Notes: generated by a model from the letters alone, not told the origin. A stretch of 64,000 nt of DNA from Calliphora vicina (GCF_958450345.1 NC_088780.1:151882726-151946725); one strand, 5' to 3'. Shown: positions 45,727 through 57,985, counted from the stretch's first letter. A program made the numbers and translations.

Positions 45727-47453
45727 ATGGGCAATTCCACGAGAATGTCAACCACGAATGAAAAAACAAAAACCCTTGAAACTTTTTTGCCAAGATGATT
45801 TGAATAGGAGAAAACACTAAAATGTTGCTATGTGAAAGTATTTAGTAGGGTATTCAATCGATTAACCCTTAATCGGTAAACCGATTAATTTTGGACGGTT
45901 AACTGTTCGAATAATTTGAAATTGCCGATTTTCAAATAACAAATAAACCGATTAATTTGTGTCGATTAACCGATTAACCGAAATTATTTTTTTTGCACTT
46001 TAATAAATTTTTGTGTATTTATTTTTCCGTTTCAATTCAAATACAAATTTCAAATTAAAATTAGATATTTTTGAACATCCAATAAACATGATTAGTGAGT
46101 ATGTATAATAATTGACATATTTAATTTACATCTATTTGAAACTTTGTATTTCCATGTACAGACGAAACTTTTTTTGATGAGTGTTTCATCATAACTAAAC
46201 GAAACTATTAAATTAATCAAAATCTAAAAAAATCCAAAAAGGAATTTTCTTTATTATGCTTTCGATTTCTCCAACATTTACAATCAGCGAGAGAGTTTTT
46301 TTCCAAGAAAAGTTTAATTAAATCTAAAGAAAAAATCGTTTATAAAAGTTATATTATTTTTATAAAGATTATTTCAGAAGATCTCACTAAAACCCTAAAC
46401 AACTCACACATCGCTCATTTGCTGCAACAACGTCATAATTCAAAAAAAGTCGTTTCGAGAAAAACATCTTTGAATATTTTAGGACATTTTACTATTTCTT
46501 AAATAAATTTTCAACAAATCATGTGATTTCAGAAATATAAATAGTAGATGTTAATATCTTTCTAATCTGTATTTAACCCAAATTTGTACTTATCAAATAT
46601 ACAAGAAAACATGAATTTTAATTTTGATGTTTACAACAAAAAACACTCTCACACAAAAAATAATTCACTTTTTTGAAACTTTTTTGAAAATAGATGAAAC
46701 TATATGAAATATTATAGAACAGCGCATATTTTGTATTACTCAGTTCATAAAACACGGATTTTGAGTTATGACGTTGTTGCAGCAAATAGGCGATTGTTTA
46801 CAAAAATGATCTCAAATACCTTATTTGCTGTTTTTTATGTTTTTGTACACAAAATTCGTTGTTTTCAATTTAAAATGAAAATAGAAATTATTCGGTTAAC
46901 CGAATAATTTTAAATTAACCGATTATTAACCGAATAAATCTAAACCTCGATTAATTATTTGCTCGATTAACCGATTAAATCAGAAACCCGATTAATTGAA
47001 TACCCTAGTATTTAGAGCTTATTACAACATGTTAAGGGCAAAAATAATAGTTTAAAGTTTAATAGTTTAATTTAAAAATTAAATATGTATATGTAAGCAT
47101 GTAGGAGGAAATGAATTTGACTCTGATTGTTTTTTTTCTATTATTTCAAATATGACGGATTGTAAAGTTAAAATATTTGGTTTAGTGTAAGAAATTAAAA
47201 GAAAACATAACGCCTCTCACGATTCGAAAATTTTCGAATATTTCTACATGACATCCAAGTTACTTTCGTTCTATGTCACGTATGTTATACCCTTAATTCG
47301 CTCGATATTTTGGACAGAAATGTTTCGAAAGAACTTATTATTTTTTGAATAGAACATAAAGACCAAATTATTTTTCAGATACTCTTATTTTTGCAAAATC
47401 TATTCCACTCTATAGGCGTACAAATTTCACGTACGATGACATGGAATTGCCCA
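45727..47453 (+). mobile_element. Family B TIR element containing a hAT insertion
   Basis: The left end TGGGCAATTCCACGAG and the reversed right end TGGGCAATTCCATGTC are flanked by TA at 45725-45726 and 47454-47455. The family words AAACCCTTGAAACTTTTTT, CGTATGTTATACCC and CACGTACGATGAC are present. Removing the insert 45846-47007 (plus one 8-bp copy) leaves about 560 bp, a little shorter than the 35478 copy. Non-coding. Confidence 0.9.
45846..47007. mobile_element. hAT element, TAGGGTATTCAATCGATTAA ends
   Basis: The left end TAGGGTATTCAATCGATTAA and the reversed right end TAGGGTATTCAATTAATCGG are inverted repeats. An exact 8-bp duplication GTATTTAG flanks the element (45838-45845, 47008-47015) and fits nTnnnnAn. 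Subterminal AACCGATTAAT words repeat many times on both sides. At 1162 bp with no transposase (the frame at 46704-46907 is not similar to any domain I know), it is non-autonomous. The outermost ten bases match the 41893 element, but the subterminal motif differs. Confidence 0.94.
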
Positions 47454-47455
47454 TA

Positions 47456-49208
47456 TGTAGTTCTGTAATGTAAGTATGTAATTCTGTATGTATTTACATT
47501 ATGATGATAAGGGCCATCACTTTTTTATTGTTCTATGATTTTATTTTAATTTTGAGAATAGTGATACTTTGACCCAAAACTTAAATCTTTAAATAAAATA
47601 TGAAACCTCAAAACGTTATCCAATTTCTGGAATTTTGCAATTGGCGAAAGCAGCGAAAAACGAAAAAGTCCAGTATGAGCACCACCCTAATGTACATTTC
47701 TATTACTTATTAAAATGTAAATCCTCTACACTTATCTTAATTAACAATTCATATTAATAAAAAACACGCGAATTTAGTTTGTTGTTTGTATTTGGTTCGT
47801 TTAAGTTTTCAAATAATTTTTAAATGTTAAATATATACATTACAAATTCTTACAATTAACCCATTAAGTAATAATTTGGATTAAGAACTGTAATGTTTAA
47901 AAATGATGTATGGATCACAGCTGAATATCTGTTTAAACCTTCAGTCATTAAAGTTTCACGAAAATTTCAACTATTTCTTAAAACATACAAACAAATTCTT
48001 AGTCTCACGTTTTCACTGTTATCCACTTTTAAGTAATTTAGGAAATAACAGCCAGTTATAACTGAGTAATGTAGGAAGTAATGATTTTTTTTGATTAACT
48101 TAAATCACCCTTTTTTATAGGGTTAATAAAAACTAACTACGAATATAAATATACTCGTACACACATAACTATTCGTAGCAGTGGTAATATTTTGTTAAAC
48201 ACAAAACTTTAGATTAGATTAAATGTTAAATGAATACAACACATTAACTTAACTCAGCAGAGTAAATTTTTACTTATTTTGTATGAGCATAGAGTTCCCT
48301 CAAGGCATTATTAAGTAAATTAATAATTCCCGAGATGTTCATTTGGGAGAAAGGCAAACAAAATAACTAAAAAAAAGACATGAAAGCTAAAAAGCTGTAA
48401 ATAATTAAAAAAAAAAAATAACAACAAAGAAAATTAAAAGAATGAGCTAAAGGATTATTTAAAATATAATATAAAACTGAAACTTCAAATACATACATAA
48501 ATGAAAATAATTTTACGCATATATTTATGTTTTATTTACTCCCATTCCGACAGTCGGAATTCCCGGGACGGGAATTTAGTAAAATGTTGAAAATATTCGA
48601 AAAGTAGAAAATTGTGGAAAAAAGTTTTCAGAAATTACTAAAAGTCGACTTTTCAAAAATTTTAAAATGTCGAAAGTTCGACTCTTTAAATATCAAAAAA
48701 ACTCGAAAAGTCGACTTTTGGTTTCAACTATAGACAGATTGATTAAAAAATTCAAATCTTAACCTAACGAATGTTAAACTGTATAGTTGCTTTTAACTCT
48801 TTAAAATGCAATTGAGTAATTTTTGTTGCTGTTTTTATTTGTTAAACTTATTTTATGATACAATATCGTTTATTTTTAAAATTGTTGTTTTATTGTTCTT
48901 AAATACATATTTTTCTCATACTGTGTTTACATTTTATTAAAAAACTTTCTAGTTGTTTGGTTTTTTTTTTCTATTCTCCGAAATTATAGCAGCAAATATG
49001 AAAAGGAACCACACGTACGGTCATATACACAAATGCATACATACATGCATGAATATTTTTATGTAGTTTTCTACATCAATATAGCCAATTCCCAGCAAAA
49101 TATATTTTGATTTTGTAAACAGTTGCATTTATTTTTTCTTACAGCTGCCCTGTAAAGTAAGGCAAAAAACTGCTAAATATGATTACTTCTGAATATATAA
49201 TGATCAAG
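47456..49208. other. AT-rich sequence with a GTCGACTTTT-rich patch
   Basis: No gene is seen. Bases 48549-48740 hold a distinctive segment: CCGACAGTCGGAATTCCCGG followed by repeated AAAAGTCGACTTTT palindromes at about 48648 and 48707. This may be a repeat, but no second copy is in the window. A GAGCACCACCCTAA word near 47678 resembles a TAGGGTGG element end. Confidence 0.5.
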
Positions 49209-49210
49209 TA

Positions 49211-49917
49211 CAGGTAAGCCTCCATTTACGCGGTACTTTATTTACGCGAATTCGATATAACGCGAACTGAAATTAGCAACCATTTTTTCAAATACGCGAC
49301 TTTTTTTATATAACGCGGCAACAAACAACAAGAAACGAAAAAACACAAGCGAATAACATATATCTTTTTTGAAAACATCGTTATTTTTATGAATTTTTTG
49401 TTATGTTTTGATCTCTTTTATGTATTAGAATATTTTGTTTTTTTAATTGAAATGTTTTCCTTAATTTTCGATTAACTACTTCACTTTTATTTTAAGTAAG
49501 TTTTTAAAAGTACAAATAAGTTTACTTAAAGTATATATCGTCGCCTTAATTGCAAACGGACGTAACTACATTTTTATTGTTTTTACAGGATACGTTATAA
49601 AATCAATAATAATAGAGTATTCTTGGCAATTGTTCAATCAATCAAAAACTCGATTTTGAATTTTTGTGTAGTTACGTCCGCTTTCATTTAAGGTGACGAT
49701 ATTTTTGTATGTATGTACATATGTGTTTTCTATTTAACGCGATTTTTAGGTCCCAATTTCTTTTTTGTTATGTGACTGATGTATTGTTTTACGCGAAATA
49801 AAAAATTATTGGCCCCACAAAAGCATTTCGTTCTAAATTAGAACCTCGTTTTACGTGAATTTGATTTACACGCTATTTTTTTGGTCCCAAGAAACCGCGT
49901 AAATGGAGGCCTACCTG
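49211..49917. mobile_element. pogo/Tigger-like non-autonomous element
   Basis: The left end CAGGTAAGCCTCCATTTACG and the reversed right end CAGGTAGGCCTCCATTTACG are nearly identical, and TA flanks both sides (49209-49210, 49918-49919). Subterminal words TTTACGCGAATTCGATATA and AACGCGA recur on both sides. CAGG ends, TA duplications and this kind of subterminal array resemble pogo/Tigger-type elements. No transposase is present; the interior contains a nested foldback element. Confidence 0.85.
49534..49704. mobile_element. Foldback element nested in the pogo-like element
   Basis: ATATCGTCGCCTTAATTGC and GCAAACGGACGTAACTACA on the left pair with TGTAGTTACGTCCGCTTTC and ATTTAAGGTGACGATAT on the right, giving arms of about 37 bp in a 171-bp unit. 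The flanking TA/AT-rich sequence does not allow the target duplication to be fixed. Non-coding. Confidence 0.85.
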
Positions 49918-50010
49918 TATAACAATGATATTACGACTAAATCTTATCATAATATGTTGCTTTTAGATTATGTTAATCTCAACCAGGTTTTTTCTGCGTG
50001 TAGATACTCT

Positions 50011-50171
50011 ATATGAGGAGCCGCAGAACAAAAGGTACTTTTTTGAAAGTTTAAAAATTTTGGGAAATTGATTTTTTCTGGAAGAATTCAACTCAAATAT
50101 TATAAAAATACCAAAAAATAAATTTGTAAAAAAATTCGAAAAAGTACCTTTTGTTCTGCGGCTCCTCATAT
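50011..50171. mobile_element. Short foldback element, ATATGAGGAGCCGCAG ends
   Basis: ATATGAGGAGCCGCAGAAC and AAAAGGTACTTTTTTGAA on the left pair with TTCGAAAAAGTACCTTTTGT and CTGCGGCTCCTCATAT on the right. The arms are nearly perfect for about 37 bp in a 161-bp unit. The frame at 49963-50331 crosses it and is not real. Confidence 0.88.
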
Positions 50172-50551
50172 TAGTAAGGTAGCAGTTGGCAGTTCTTCGT
50201 TTTTCTTCAATGCATTTGTTTACCATTTGGTAAGCTGTATGGTGCAGCAATTTTTTTTGCAGTTGAGTTTTTTGCTGGGATACTAAGAGTGTACTGTGGT
50301 TTGCAAGAATTTTGATTATATTCAAAATCATAAAAGACGTACCTAAATAATAGAGTTTGTGTTTTTAAAAAACAAAGTTTTTCTAATAGATAAATGAAAA
50401 TATCAATCGAATGGTAAATTTTAAAGTAAAACATTTACAACAATATAAAATAAAATTGTCTCAGATCTTATTTCACTTTATTCTCATTTGATTTTTAAAC
50501 TTCGACTCAAGCTGAGAAGGCAACTAATGCTGTGAAATGCGGTCATTCATG

Positions 50552-50926
50552 CACTCAGAGAAAAAAAAATATAGTTGTACATGTTTACTGCAACCATTTC
50601 AATATTTTTACAAGTTTTTAAATAATATTTTGGTCAATGCAATTATTTATATGATTGCGGTAACCATAATATGGTTGTAGTACATAATCGATATATGATT
50701 GCAGTAAATAAGTATATGTTTCTGACAACGGCAATCATCATGAATATGATTACCATAAACATTTATTTGCTGCAATCATATATATGATTCGAACAACCAT
50801 GTGAGTCTTAACTTTACCATATTATGGTTACCACAATCATATAAATAATTACTGTGACTATAATATTGTAAAAATGTTGAAATGTTTACAGTAAACATGC
50901 ACAGCTATGTTTGTTCTCTAGGTGTG
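50552..50926. mobile_element. MITE family G, complete reference copy
   Basis: The left end CACTCAGAGAAAAAAAAATA and the reversed right end CACACCTAGAGAACAAACAT start inverted repeats of about 65 bp, which continue as CATGTTTACTG and CATTTCAA.ATTTTTACAA. The interior carries inverted words such as GGTAACCATAATATGGTT and CAATCATATATATGATT. It is 375 bp with no coding capacity. The target duplication is unclear. Confidence 0.88.
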
Positions 50927-51844
50927 CGCTCAACCAAATGTGTTAAAGGAACCACAGTGCAGTGTTTAGTTAAAATTAAAATTAGTTTTGAATGGTTTTA
51001 TTATTAAAGTTTTTGGAAAATAAACAAATATTTAAAAACAGCAAACATGAAATATTGTTTTTTTTTTGGTTGTTTTATGCATACAATTTCTAAGAATGCA
51101 ATGGTTTTTGAAAGTTTTGAAAGTGTGTTTTGTTTAAATTTAATTTTCAACTAAATATAATAAAAAGCATAAATATGTAAATGAATAAAACATTTATAAA
51201 CATTCTTAATAATGATTATATTTATCACAGGCCAAGAATATTGCCTAAAGTGGTGAGAATATTTAATTTTTTATTTTCAAAATATAAGATATTAAGATTT
51301 TTTTCTCGAAAATTATATTGAAAAAAAATATTTAGTGCAGTGGAATGAAATACAAGCTGCATAAAAATACAGCTGATTACTAAAAATTCTGCAAATTGTT
51401 GGGACCACATTTATTTTTAGAAAATTCATTATTATTTATTTAACTTATTTAAAGGACACACAAAGTTCACCCATTAAACTCTTTAATAAATAAATAATGA
51501 AAATTATTCACGTAATTCTTGACAAATAAAACATCAACCAACTGCATTAAATTTTAATATTCCTGAGTCGTGTTAAAATTAAAAGCAAACCACACACGCA
51601 GCCAAACAGACTCGTAAAATGAAAAAAATTTATTCGATTTTAAAAGAGTAACAACCCCAATTAAGTAAAATCAAATTAATGGAAAAATTTTATTATTGAG
51701 ATGAATTAAAAATAATAATATAAAAAAAACAAGAAAATAAAAAAATCAAGCAACAACATTTTATATCCATCCAGAACATTTAAACAGAACCCAGTAGTTT
51801 TACAAGTAGTTAAAAAATCCTTTATAGCCAGTAATTTTAAATCA
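50927..51844. other. AT-rich spacer
   Basis: No gene or classified repeat is seen. The frame at 51225-51410 (minus) is low complexity. Confidence 0.55.
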
Positions 51845-51972
51845 TGTTAATTGGTTACTTTATACATCACCAGTAATTTACAGTGAAGTCAATTGTCACT
51901 TTAGTGTCTCTAAGTAATCTGGAGTGTAGTGACATTCATTTTTTTTTACTGCACTTTAGAAAATATTTATTA
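51845..51972. repeat. Repeat family E fragment
   Basis: Words TTGGTTACTTTATACATC, GTGAAGTCAATTGTCAC and AGTGTCTCTAAGTAATCT recur at 55615-55700, 55790-55910 and, reversed, 60270-60300. The piece is directly followed by a family A end. Confidence 0.75.
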
Positions 51973-52025
51973 GTGTAGGGTATTATATGGTCGGGCTTGA
52001 CTGACGATACTTTCTGGCTTATTTG
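51973..52025 (+). repeat. Solo far end of family A
   Basis: GTGTAGGGTATTATATGGTC and the hairpin-like GGTCGGGCTTGACTGACGAT, followed by ACTTTCTGGCTTATTT, are the terminal 50 bases of family A without the body. Confidence 0.75.
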
Positions 52026-53657
52026 TTAAGGAAATTTGAAGACATTTATTGGAAAATATATGGTGATAATAATAAAAAAATTCTTGGAAAAGTTTTGTTT
52101 TCTATATTCTTGGACATCCATCAAAACCGTACGAACATACGTTCGTGACCCCAGAAAATGCCCATATGTTAAAATAACTAGTCTCATAGCAAGAGTAGCT
52201 AGTGCTAAGTAGATAGTCACCCAAAACTGCTGGGTTTATACAATGTTTCAAAAAGCACAGACACACAATCATACACAGTCTCACATACATAAGTAAGATA
52301 CGGATACACAGCCAGACACCCAGATAGTCAGTCATCAGATACTCATTCAATTCATTCATTTATTTATTCGTGTATTTAAGCTGTGGGTAAAAATAATTTT
52401 TATTTTTTCACTGAAATTGCAAAAAAAAATAAAAAGAACACAATATATCAAGTACTTTTTATTACGAGTATTGTAAGCTAACGTTACATACATATGTATA
52501 TGCAAACATGTGTATAAGGATAATCAGAAGGACATCCTTACTAGAAGTTCACATGCATACACATCAGTATCAAGATATTAAGATAATCTGTGAAATGGCA
52601 TCAATATTTTTGAAGAACTAAAATTGTTTATGGAAGCTAAAGCAAAGAGAACAAAAATTTTATATAATTTAAATTTTTTTTTAACGAAATACTTAGTATT
52701 AAGGGCCGTAATTTGTGATTACAATATTAAACATCTAAAAATTAAATTTTGGATGGAAAAAAATTGATTTTTCTGTAAGAAAATCAATTTTTCTATGAAA
52801 TTAAACTGTAAAGTGAAAACGAAGTAGATATACATATTAAGTCCTAAATACGTTTATTTAATGGAAATACATAAAAAATCAAAAAGACTGAGGTCCAAAA
52901 GCACAAATAAAAAATCATGTAGCGATCTTCTCTGTATGTCACAAACCGTGAGACGTAATCACTTACACGCTTATCACCTACATCCGATGCTGTAAAATTT
53001 AAAAACAACTAAAAGAATGCGTAAAATCTCGTCTACGTGATATGTGCATTTGTAAAAGAACAACCAACCAACCAACCGGTGGAGAAGTAACGACAAAATG
53101 AAGCATATTCTTGCTAGACTTTATTTTTATTTTGCTAAAATATAAAATAATGATAAAAAAAAAAAAAATTTACAACCACATTCCGAAAACAACAATAACA
53201 ATGTGGTAGAGGAGAGTGGGAGGGCAGGACTGTAACCACAACATCAACTTGACTCAAGCATGTTGGCAATGAAGTATCATTATCAAATGTTATAACAACT
53301 ACAACAGCAACAATAATATCTGCATCTATATGGATATTTTTACAATTGTGTATTCACTAGACTGATGAAAAAAATTTAACTTTAAAATTTTTGAGAATTT
53401 TGTTAAACAAATTTAAGATTTTTTCTTTGTGCTTTTGTTAAGAATTTTTATGAATTTGCTTTATAATTAATTTTTTTTTCCACAAATACTTTGACTTGAC
53501 TTTATTAAATATTCATCTGTAGACCTTATTTTCATTGTAATCCAAAATATTAAAAAATTGTAATTTTTACCAACATCTACATATGTATTGATATTTGTAA
53601 CGCCCACTTACTTATGGTCCATGGTCTCGAGTATTTGTGGATTGGTAAGTGCTTCCG
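52026..53657. other. AT-rich intergenic sequence
   Basis: No gene is seen. It contains a poly(A) run near 53155 and some (CAA)n patches near 53185-53310. The frames at 52026-52359 (minus) have no recognisable feature. Confidence 0.55.
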
Positions 53658-53860
53658 TGTAGGGTATTATATGGTCGGGCTTGACCGATAATGTCCAATT
53701 TCGGGAGGACATTTGTATGGGGGCTAGGTGAAATAATGGTCCGATTTTATCAACATATCTTCAAAATTGCGACCTGTACTCTGGGCATAAGGTTTACATG
53801 GCAGCCAGCCAGCCGGACGGACATATTTGGGCGTTACAAACATCTGCACAAACTCAAAAA
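53658..53860. repeat. Rearranged family A fragment
   Basis: The far end in plus orientation (GTGTAGGGTATTATATGGTC, GGTCGGGCTTGACCGATAAT) is fused at about 53690 to the body in reverse orientation (CCAATTTCGGGAGGACATTT, then GGTTTACATGGCAGCC, then GGGCGTTACAAACATCTGC). A simple truncation would keep one orientation, so this copy has been inverted or formed by template switching. Confidence 0.75.
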
Positions 53861-54194
53861 AAATTAAAATTAATGAATATTTCAGAAACTGGCGGAATTC
53901 AATAGTCGGCAAATCGAACGCCATTCTAGGGAAAATCCAAACCTAAAGAATACAACAGAGATTCTGAACCTAAATAGAGCAACACTCAGAAGACTAGTTG
54001 ATGTGATAACTGGACGCACAGAGAGTTAAAAACTCTGCTAGCTCGTATGGGTATACCAAATGATATGATTTCGTGGAATCAGAGACGAAATCCTTCGTTT
54101 CATTAAAATCGGCCCAAAATATATAACATTTCGCTATCTTTTCATTAGAAATTCCAAATATTGAAAAATTTGACTTTTGACCTTCACGATTTAA

Positions 54195-54880
54195 AGGTTA
54201 ACGTTTTCCGATTTTAGTAAAACTTACAGACTATATTTGAAATTACCAGGGCTATAATATTATGAAAAGATTTTACTTAAAATGTATAACAGTAAAAAAA
54301 TTGGGCTCATTCGCCAAAATAGGGACAAAAAAATAATTTTTATTGAAAATCGCAAAATTTAAATCGCAGGTACGGAAAAACTGTAAGAGGTATTGATATA
54401 AATTTTACATCTTTTTATTCCCTATTATGATCTCAATAAATCCCAATGTAATGATCGAAAAATTCTGAAATTAGTTTAACAAAATTTTTAAAAATTTGAA
54501 AATGGAGATTCGAAACAGCCGTTAAAAAATATATTTTTTTTGGTTATACCTGCGGATAGGTTAACGGTATCCTACGAAGACAAAAACTCATACACAAGTA
54601 AATACGGATATATTTTAAATAAAAATTAGCTTTTATTTTAATTTTTCTCGAAATATGTTAATTTTTTTTCCTAAATTTCTTGTTCAAGTGGCCTGAGACA
54701 CGTTAATGGTCTTGCGAATTTGTAATAACTTTACCATTTTTTAACCAAAATTTGTCATTTATATATCATTACAACGATAATTACGTACACATTTCGATTA
54801 TTTTGCATTCAATTGCAAAAGTATTTATTTAGTAGCAAAATTTTTACAAAAATTGAAAAATTTGCTACTTTTTGGGTCAT
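54195..54880 (+). repeat. Dispersed repeat family C
   Basis: It matches 37735-38420 over its whole length, with about 45 extra bases around AATGGAGATTCGAAACAGCC. Shared words include TTTTATTCCCTATTAT and TATCCTACGAAGACAAAAAC. No frame is conserved between the copies. Confidence 0.85.
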
Positions 54881-55501
54881 TTTGACGCATAGGAGATACA
54901 GGATCAATTTCCAAATTTTTTTTTTTAATGTAATATTCATTAATATAAATAAATCTACATATTTCTAGAAAACAATGCAGAAAGTTAACGAGATTTACCT
55001 ATTTATTCCATATAAATAGTAAAATTTAGCATATATCTGAACTTTGACCTCGATGCGCGTCCAGAAATCGTTGTCCGATTTGGCTAAAATTTTCAGCACT
55101 TAACTTTTAGACCTAGTGTTACAGTATTCCACCCGGCACTCTTTAAAATTTTAACAAAAATTGTTTTCAAACTGATTGTCACTCTAATGTACATGTCCTA
55201 GGCGGAATCTAGTTGTCGTTTAAATATTCAGAAGGACAGCTCCGTGAGTTCTAATTCAACCCGACCTAATACCAGCTACAAAAATTCTAGAAATTGTCAG
55301 AAGTTGCCGAAGATAGCGATTTTTATATCTTTTTTTGTATAAATAAAGACTTGATATAAATTTAAACTGCACCAAACTCTTTTATTTGCAATTAAAAGTA
55401 ATCCGGTGTATTACAATAAACCAACGTTTTTAAAAGGTATATTATTTTTAGAAGATTTTTAAGTGCTAATTAAATAAAATTGACCGGACAACAAAATATA
55501 T
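54881..55501. other. Unclassified sequence, partly less AT-rich
   Basis: No gene is seen. Bases 55040-55300 hold words such as CTCGATGCGCGTCCAGAAAT and AGGACAGCTCCGTGAGTTC that look like old repeat sequence, but no other copy was found here. Confidence 0.45.
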
Positions 55502-55962
55502 CCCAGCTAAGTCAATGTCTACCTTATAAACAGTAATTGTCACTAATGTCAGATCATTTGATATATTTTGGGTCATTTAATACGTATGTGCTCGTTGTAG
55601 TGCAGACAAAATTCAATTGGTTACTTTATACATCCCAGGTAATCTAGCATGAAGTCAGCTGTCACTTAAGTGTCTCTAAGTATCTAGAGTGTGGTCACTT
55701 TAAAACTTGTGTGAGTAATTTCTTAACACTTGGTTTTAAAATCTGTTAATATAATTATCATACAGTTTATTTTCTTTTTGCTTAAGTACACTGACATCCC
55801 ATGTAACCTATCGTGAAGTCAATTGTCATTTTAGTGACTCTATGTAATCTAGAGTGCAGTCACATTAACGGTTTATTTTGTACTGCACTTTAGAAAGTAG
55901 TTATTTTACCCACTAATTCGAAATTAGTGAAAGGAATACATATACTTGTAGAATAGCTGGGT
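55502..55962. mobile_element. Repeat family E element with CCCAGCTA ends
   Basis: The left end CCCAGCTAAGTCAATG and the reversed right end CCCAGCTATTCTACAAG start alike. The interior has two direct copies of the TGAAGTCARYTGTCA and CTCTAAGTATCTAGAGTG type block (near 55650 and 55810). Non-coding, 461 bp. The ends resemble the 7137-7783 element. Confidence 0.6.
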
Positions 55963-56476
55963 ATGTCAACTTTATAAAACTTTATGCAGTATAAGCTATG
56001 TAGTTCTGTTGCAACACTTTTGAAAATGTTAAATATTAAATAAAAAAGTAAGTTATAGCATAGAAAATAATATAATAAAATACAATTTAACCATTACAAA
56101 ACATAATCAAATAAGAAACCACAACGTACGTTAAACGATTTTCTTTTCTTTCTATTCAACCAAAGCAACAATTTGGTTTTTTCTCTAGAAAAAGTCTCAA
56201 CAAAAAAGAACGAAAAGAAAAAAAAAATTGTGAGGAAAAAGGAAAATTAAATAAAAAAATGGAAAAAATCACAGAGATATTTGACAAAAAACACTTGCTT
56301 ACATTTAAATTCAGGCATCTTCATCACTTTTGATGGTTTTAATGGCAGTACGAGTGGTATAGTAGTCGTTACTTTGTAGTTGCTACAAATGTATTTTGTA
56401 TGAATGAAAACTGAGACACATTCACATTCTGTTGTAGACATTTATCATGAAAATGCATCTATCTACTCTATGCACA
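55963..56476. other. AT-rich spacer
   Basis: No gene is seen. The frame at 56247-56441 (minus) has no recognisable feature. Confidence 0.55.
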
Positions 56477-57985
56477 CTAGGTAGGTCCTTATTTTGGATT
56501 TTCGAAATCCATCATCTAAAACCCAAATGCTGAAAATTTGAGAAAAATTGGATATCGTTTAAAGGTGGCACATTTTATTTAAAGTTTCGAATTTTTGGTA
56601 AAAGTAGCAACATTTTCCATCAACTTTCTAAAATTCAATCTTGGAAAAAAAAATTAATTAAAAATAGTTTTTGTATTTTTTTTTTAAATATAAACATTTT
56701 TTGAAATCACAAACCCGTTACAAGTTATTGGGCGTTAGACTTAAAAATGCGGCATTTTCTCAAATGTTTAGCTTTTATTTTGAAACACTTGTACAATATA
56801 AATTTATTCAAAGTATTGGCCATTGCTAGCTATTATCTTTTCCCAACTTTCTGGCAACATATGGATTTCGAGCCAAAAGAACTGCTCATCTATTGAGTTC
56901 AAGAACGAATCAAGTCAATTTCGGATACTCTGTTCTGAAGTGAAGCGTATCCCAGAGAGAACATTCTGCATCGATCGAAGTAAATATTAGGCGGACAGGG
57001 CACGGTCTGAACTATAAAGCGGGTGAGCTAAAACTTTCCAACCACTTCATTCTAAATACTTGCAATGTGGCCGAGCGTTGTCATGATAGAATATTACGGT
57101 TTCATGTCTGGGAGATTTTTGGCCAATGCTCGCTTCAAACGAATCAGTTGCGTTCGGTGCGGGCTACTTGTTATAGTCTGGTCAAATGTCAGCAGCTCAT
57201 AGGATATGACTCTTTTGCTTCCACCAAATATAGATAATTACTTTAGCGCCATGAATATTTGGCTCTGCTGTCGGTTCGACTGCTTGGCCGGGCTTCACTT
57301 ACACAGAAAAAATTATATTTCAATTCAAACATTTATCCCATATTGAACTGGTTTCAATTATTTCATAATTAAATCAAGTATTCATTTGCTCAATAACAAA
57401 ATTTCTTGATATTTTCTATTGAATTTTGAGTTTTGAATTTAATTATTTTATTGGTTGAATTTCAAATACAAAAATTATTGAATAGATCATTTTCGTAATT
57501 GAAACACAGAAAATAACAAAAATGTGTTTTCAATTACGAAACCAATAACGAAAATTGTATATTCAATTGTCAAAATAATCAAATTCAAAACTCAAAATTC
57601 AATTGAAAATATCAAGAAATTTAGTTTTTGAGCAAATGAATACTTGATTTAATTATGAAATAATTGAAACCAGTTCAATATGTGACAAATATTTGAATTG
57701 AAACGGTTTAAGAAATAGTTTTTTCTGTGTATGCTTCGGGTTATTGTAATAAATCAATTTTTCATCTCAAGTAATGATTCGGTGCAAAAATGATTTTCTT
57801 TTATAGCGTTCAAGCATTATTTCGAACATGCAAAATCGTATTTCATGGTCTTTCGGCTTCAATGCGTATGGTAACCGATTTTCCTGCTTTTGGATGAATC
57901 CTGCTGCATGTAAATGTTTTGAAATTGCTGCCTAAGTTTTACAGCAATATTCATAGAGTAGTGCCTCCAATTCCTGATCTTCAAA
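56477..57985 (-). pseudogene. Mariner pseudogene split by a foldback element
   Basis: A mariner end, CTAGGTAGGTCCTTATTTTG, lies at 56477; the right-edge mariner has CTAGGTGGACTTTATTTTG at 63352. Reading leftward on the minus strand, the N-terminal half comes first at 57731-57985, then the insert, then the C-terminal half at 56815-57299. QLIRLKRALAKNLPD is readable before the second catalytic region, and the degenerate HDNARPH area is marked by CGAGCGTTGTCATGATAG. The C-terminus is the CAACATATGGATTTCGAGCC region. Stops and frameshifts run throughout, and the right end is lost, so no 5' TIR remains. Confidence 0.85.
57302..57729. mobile_element. Long-arm foldback element, CACAGAAAAAA ends
   Basis: TA duplicates the target at 57300-57301 and 57730-57731. 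Comparison with the mariner at 44335-44945 gives the uninterrupted site (GGCTTCACATGC). The left arm reads CACAGAAAAAATTATATTTC, then GAACTGGTTTCAATTATTTC, then CAAGTATTCATTTGCTCAA, and the right arm mirrors each. The arms span about 200 bp each, so the whole 428-bp unit is nearly one palindrome. Non-coding. Confidence 0.95.

Noticed and set aside
49963..50434. Two overlapping minus-strand frames of 122 and 75 codons
   Set aside because: The longer one runs across the foldback element at 50011-50171, and neither shows a domain.
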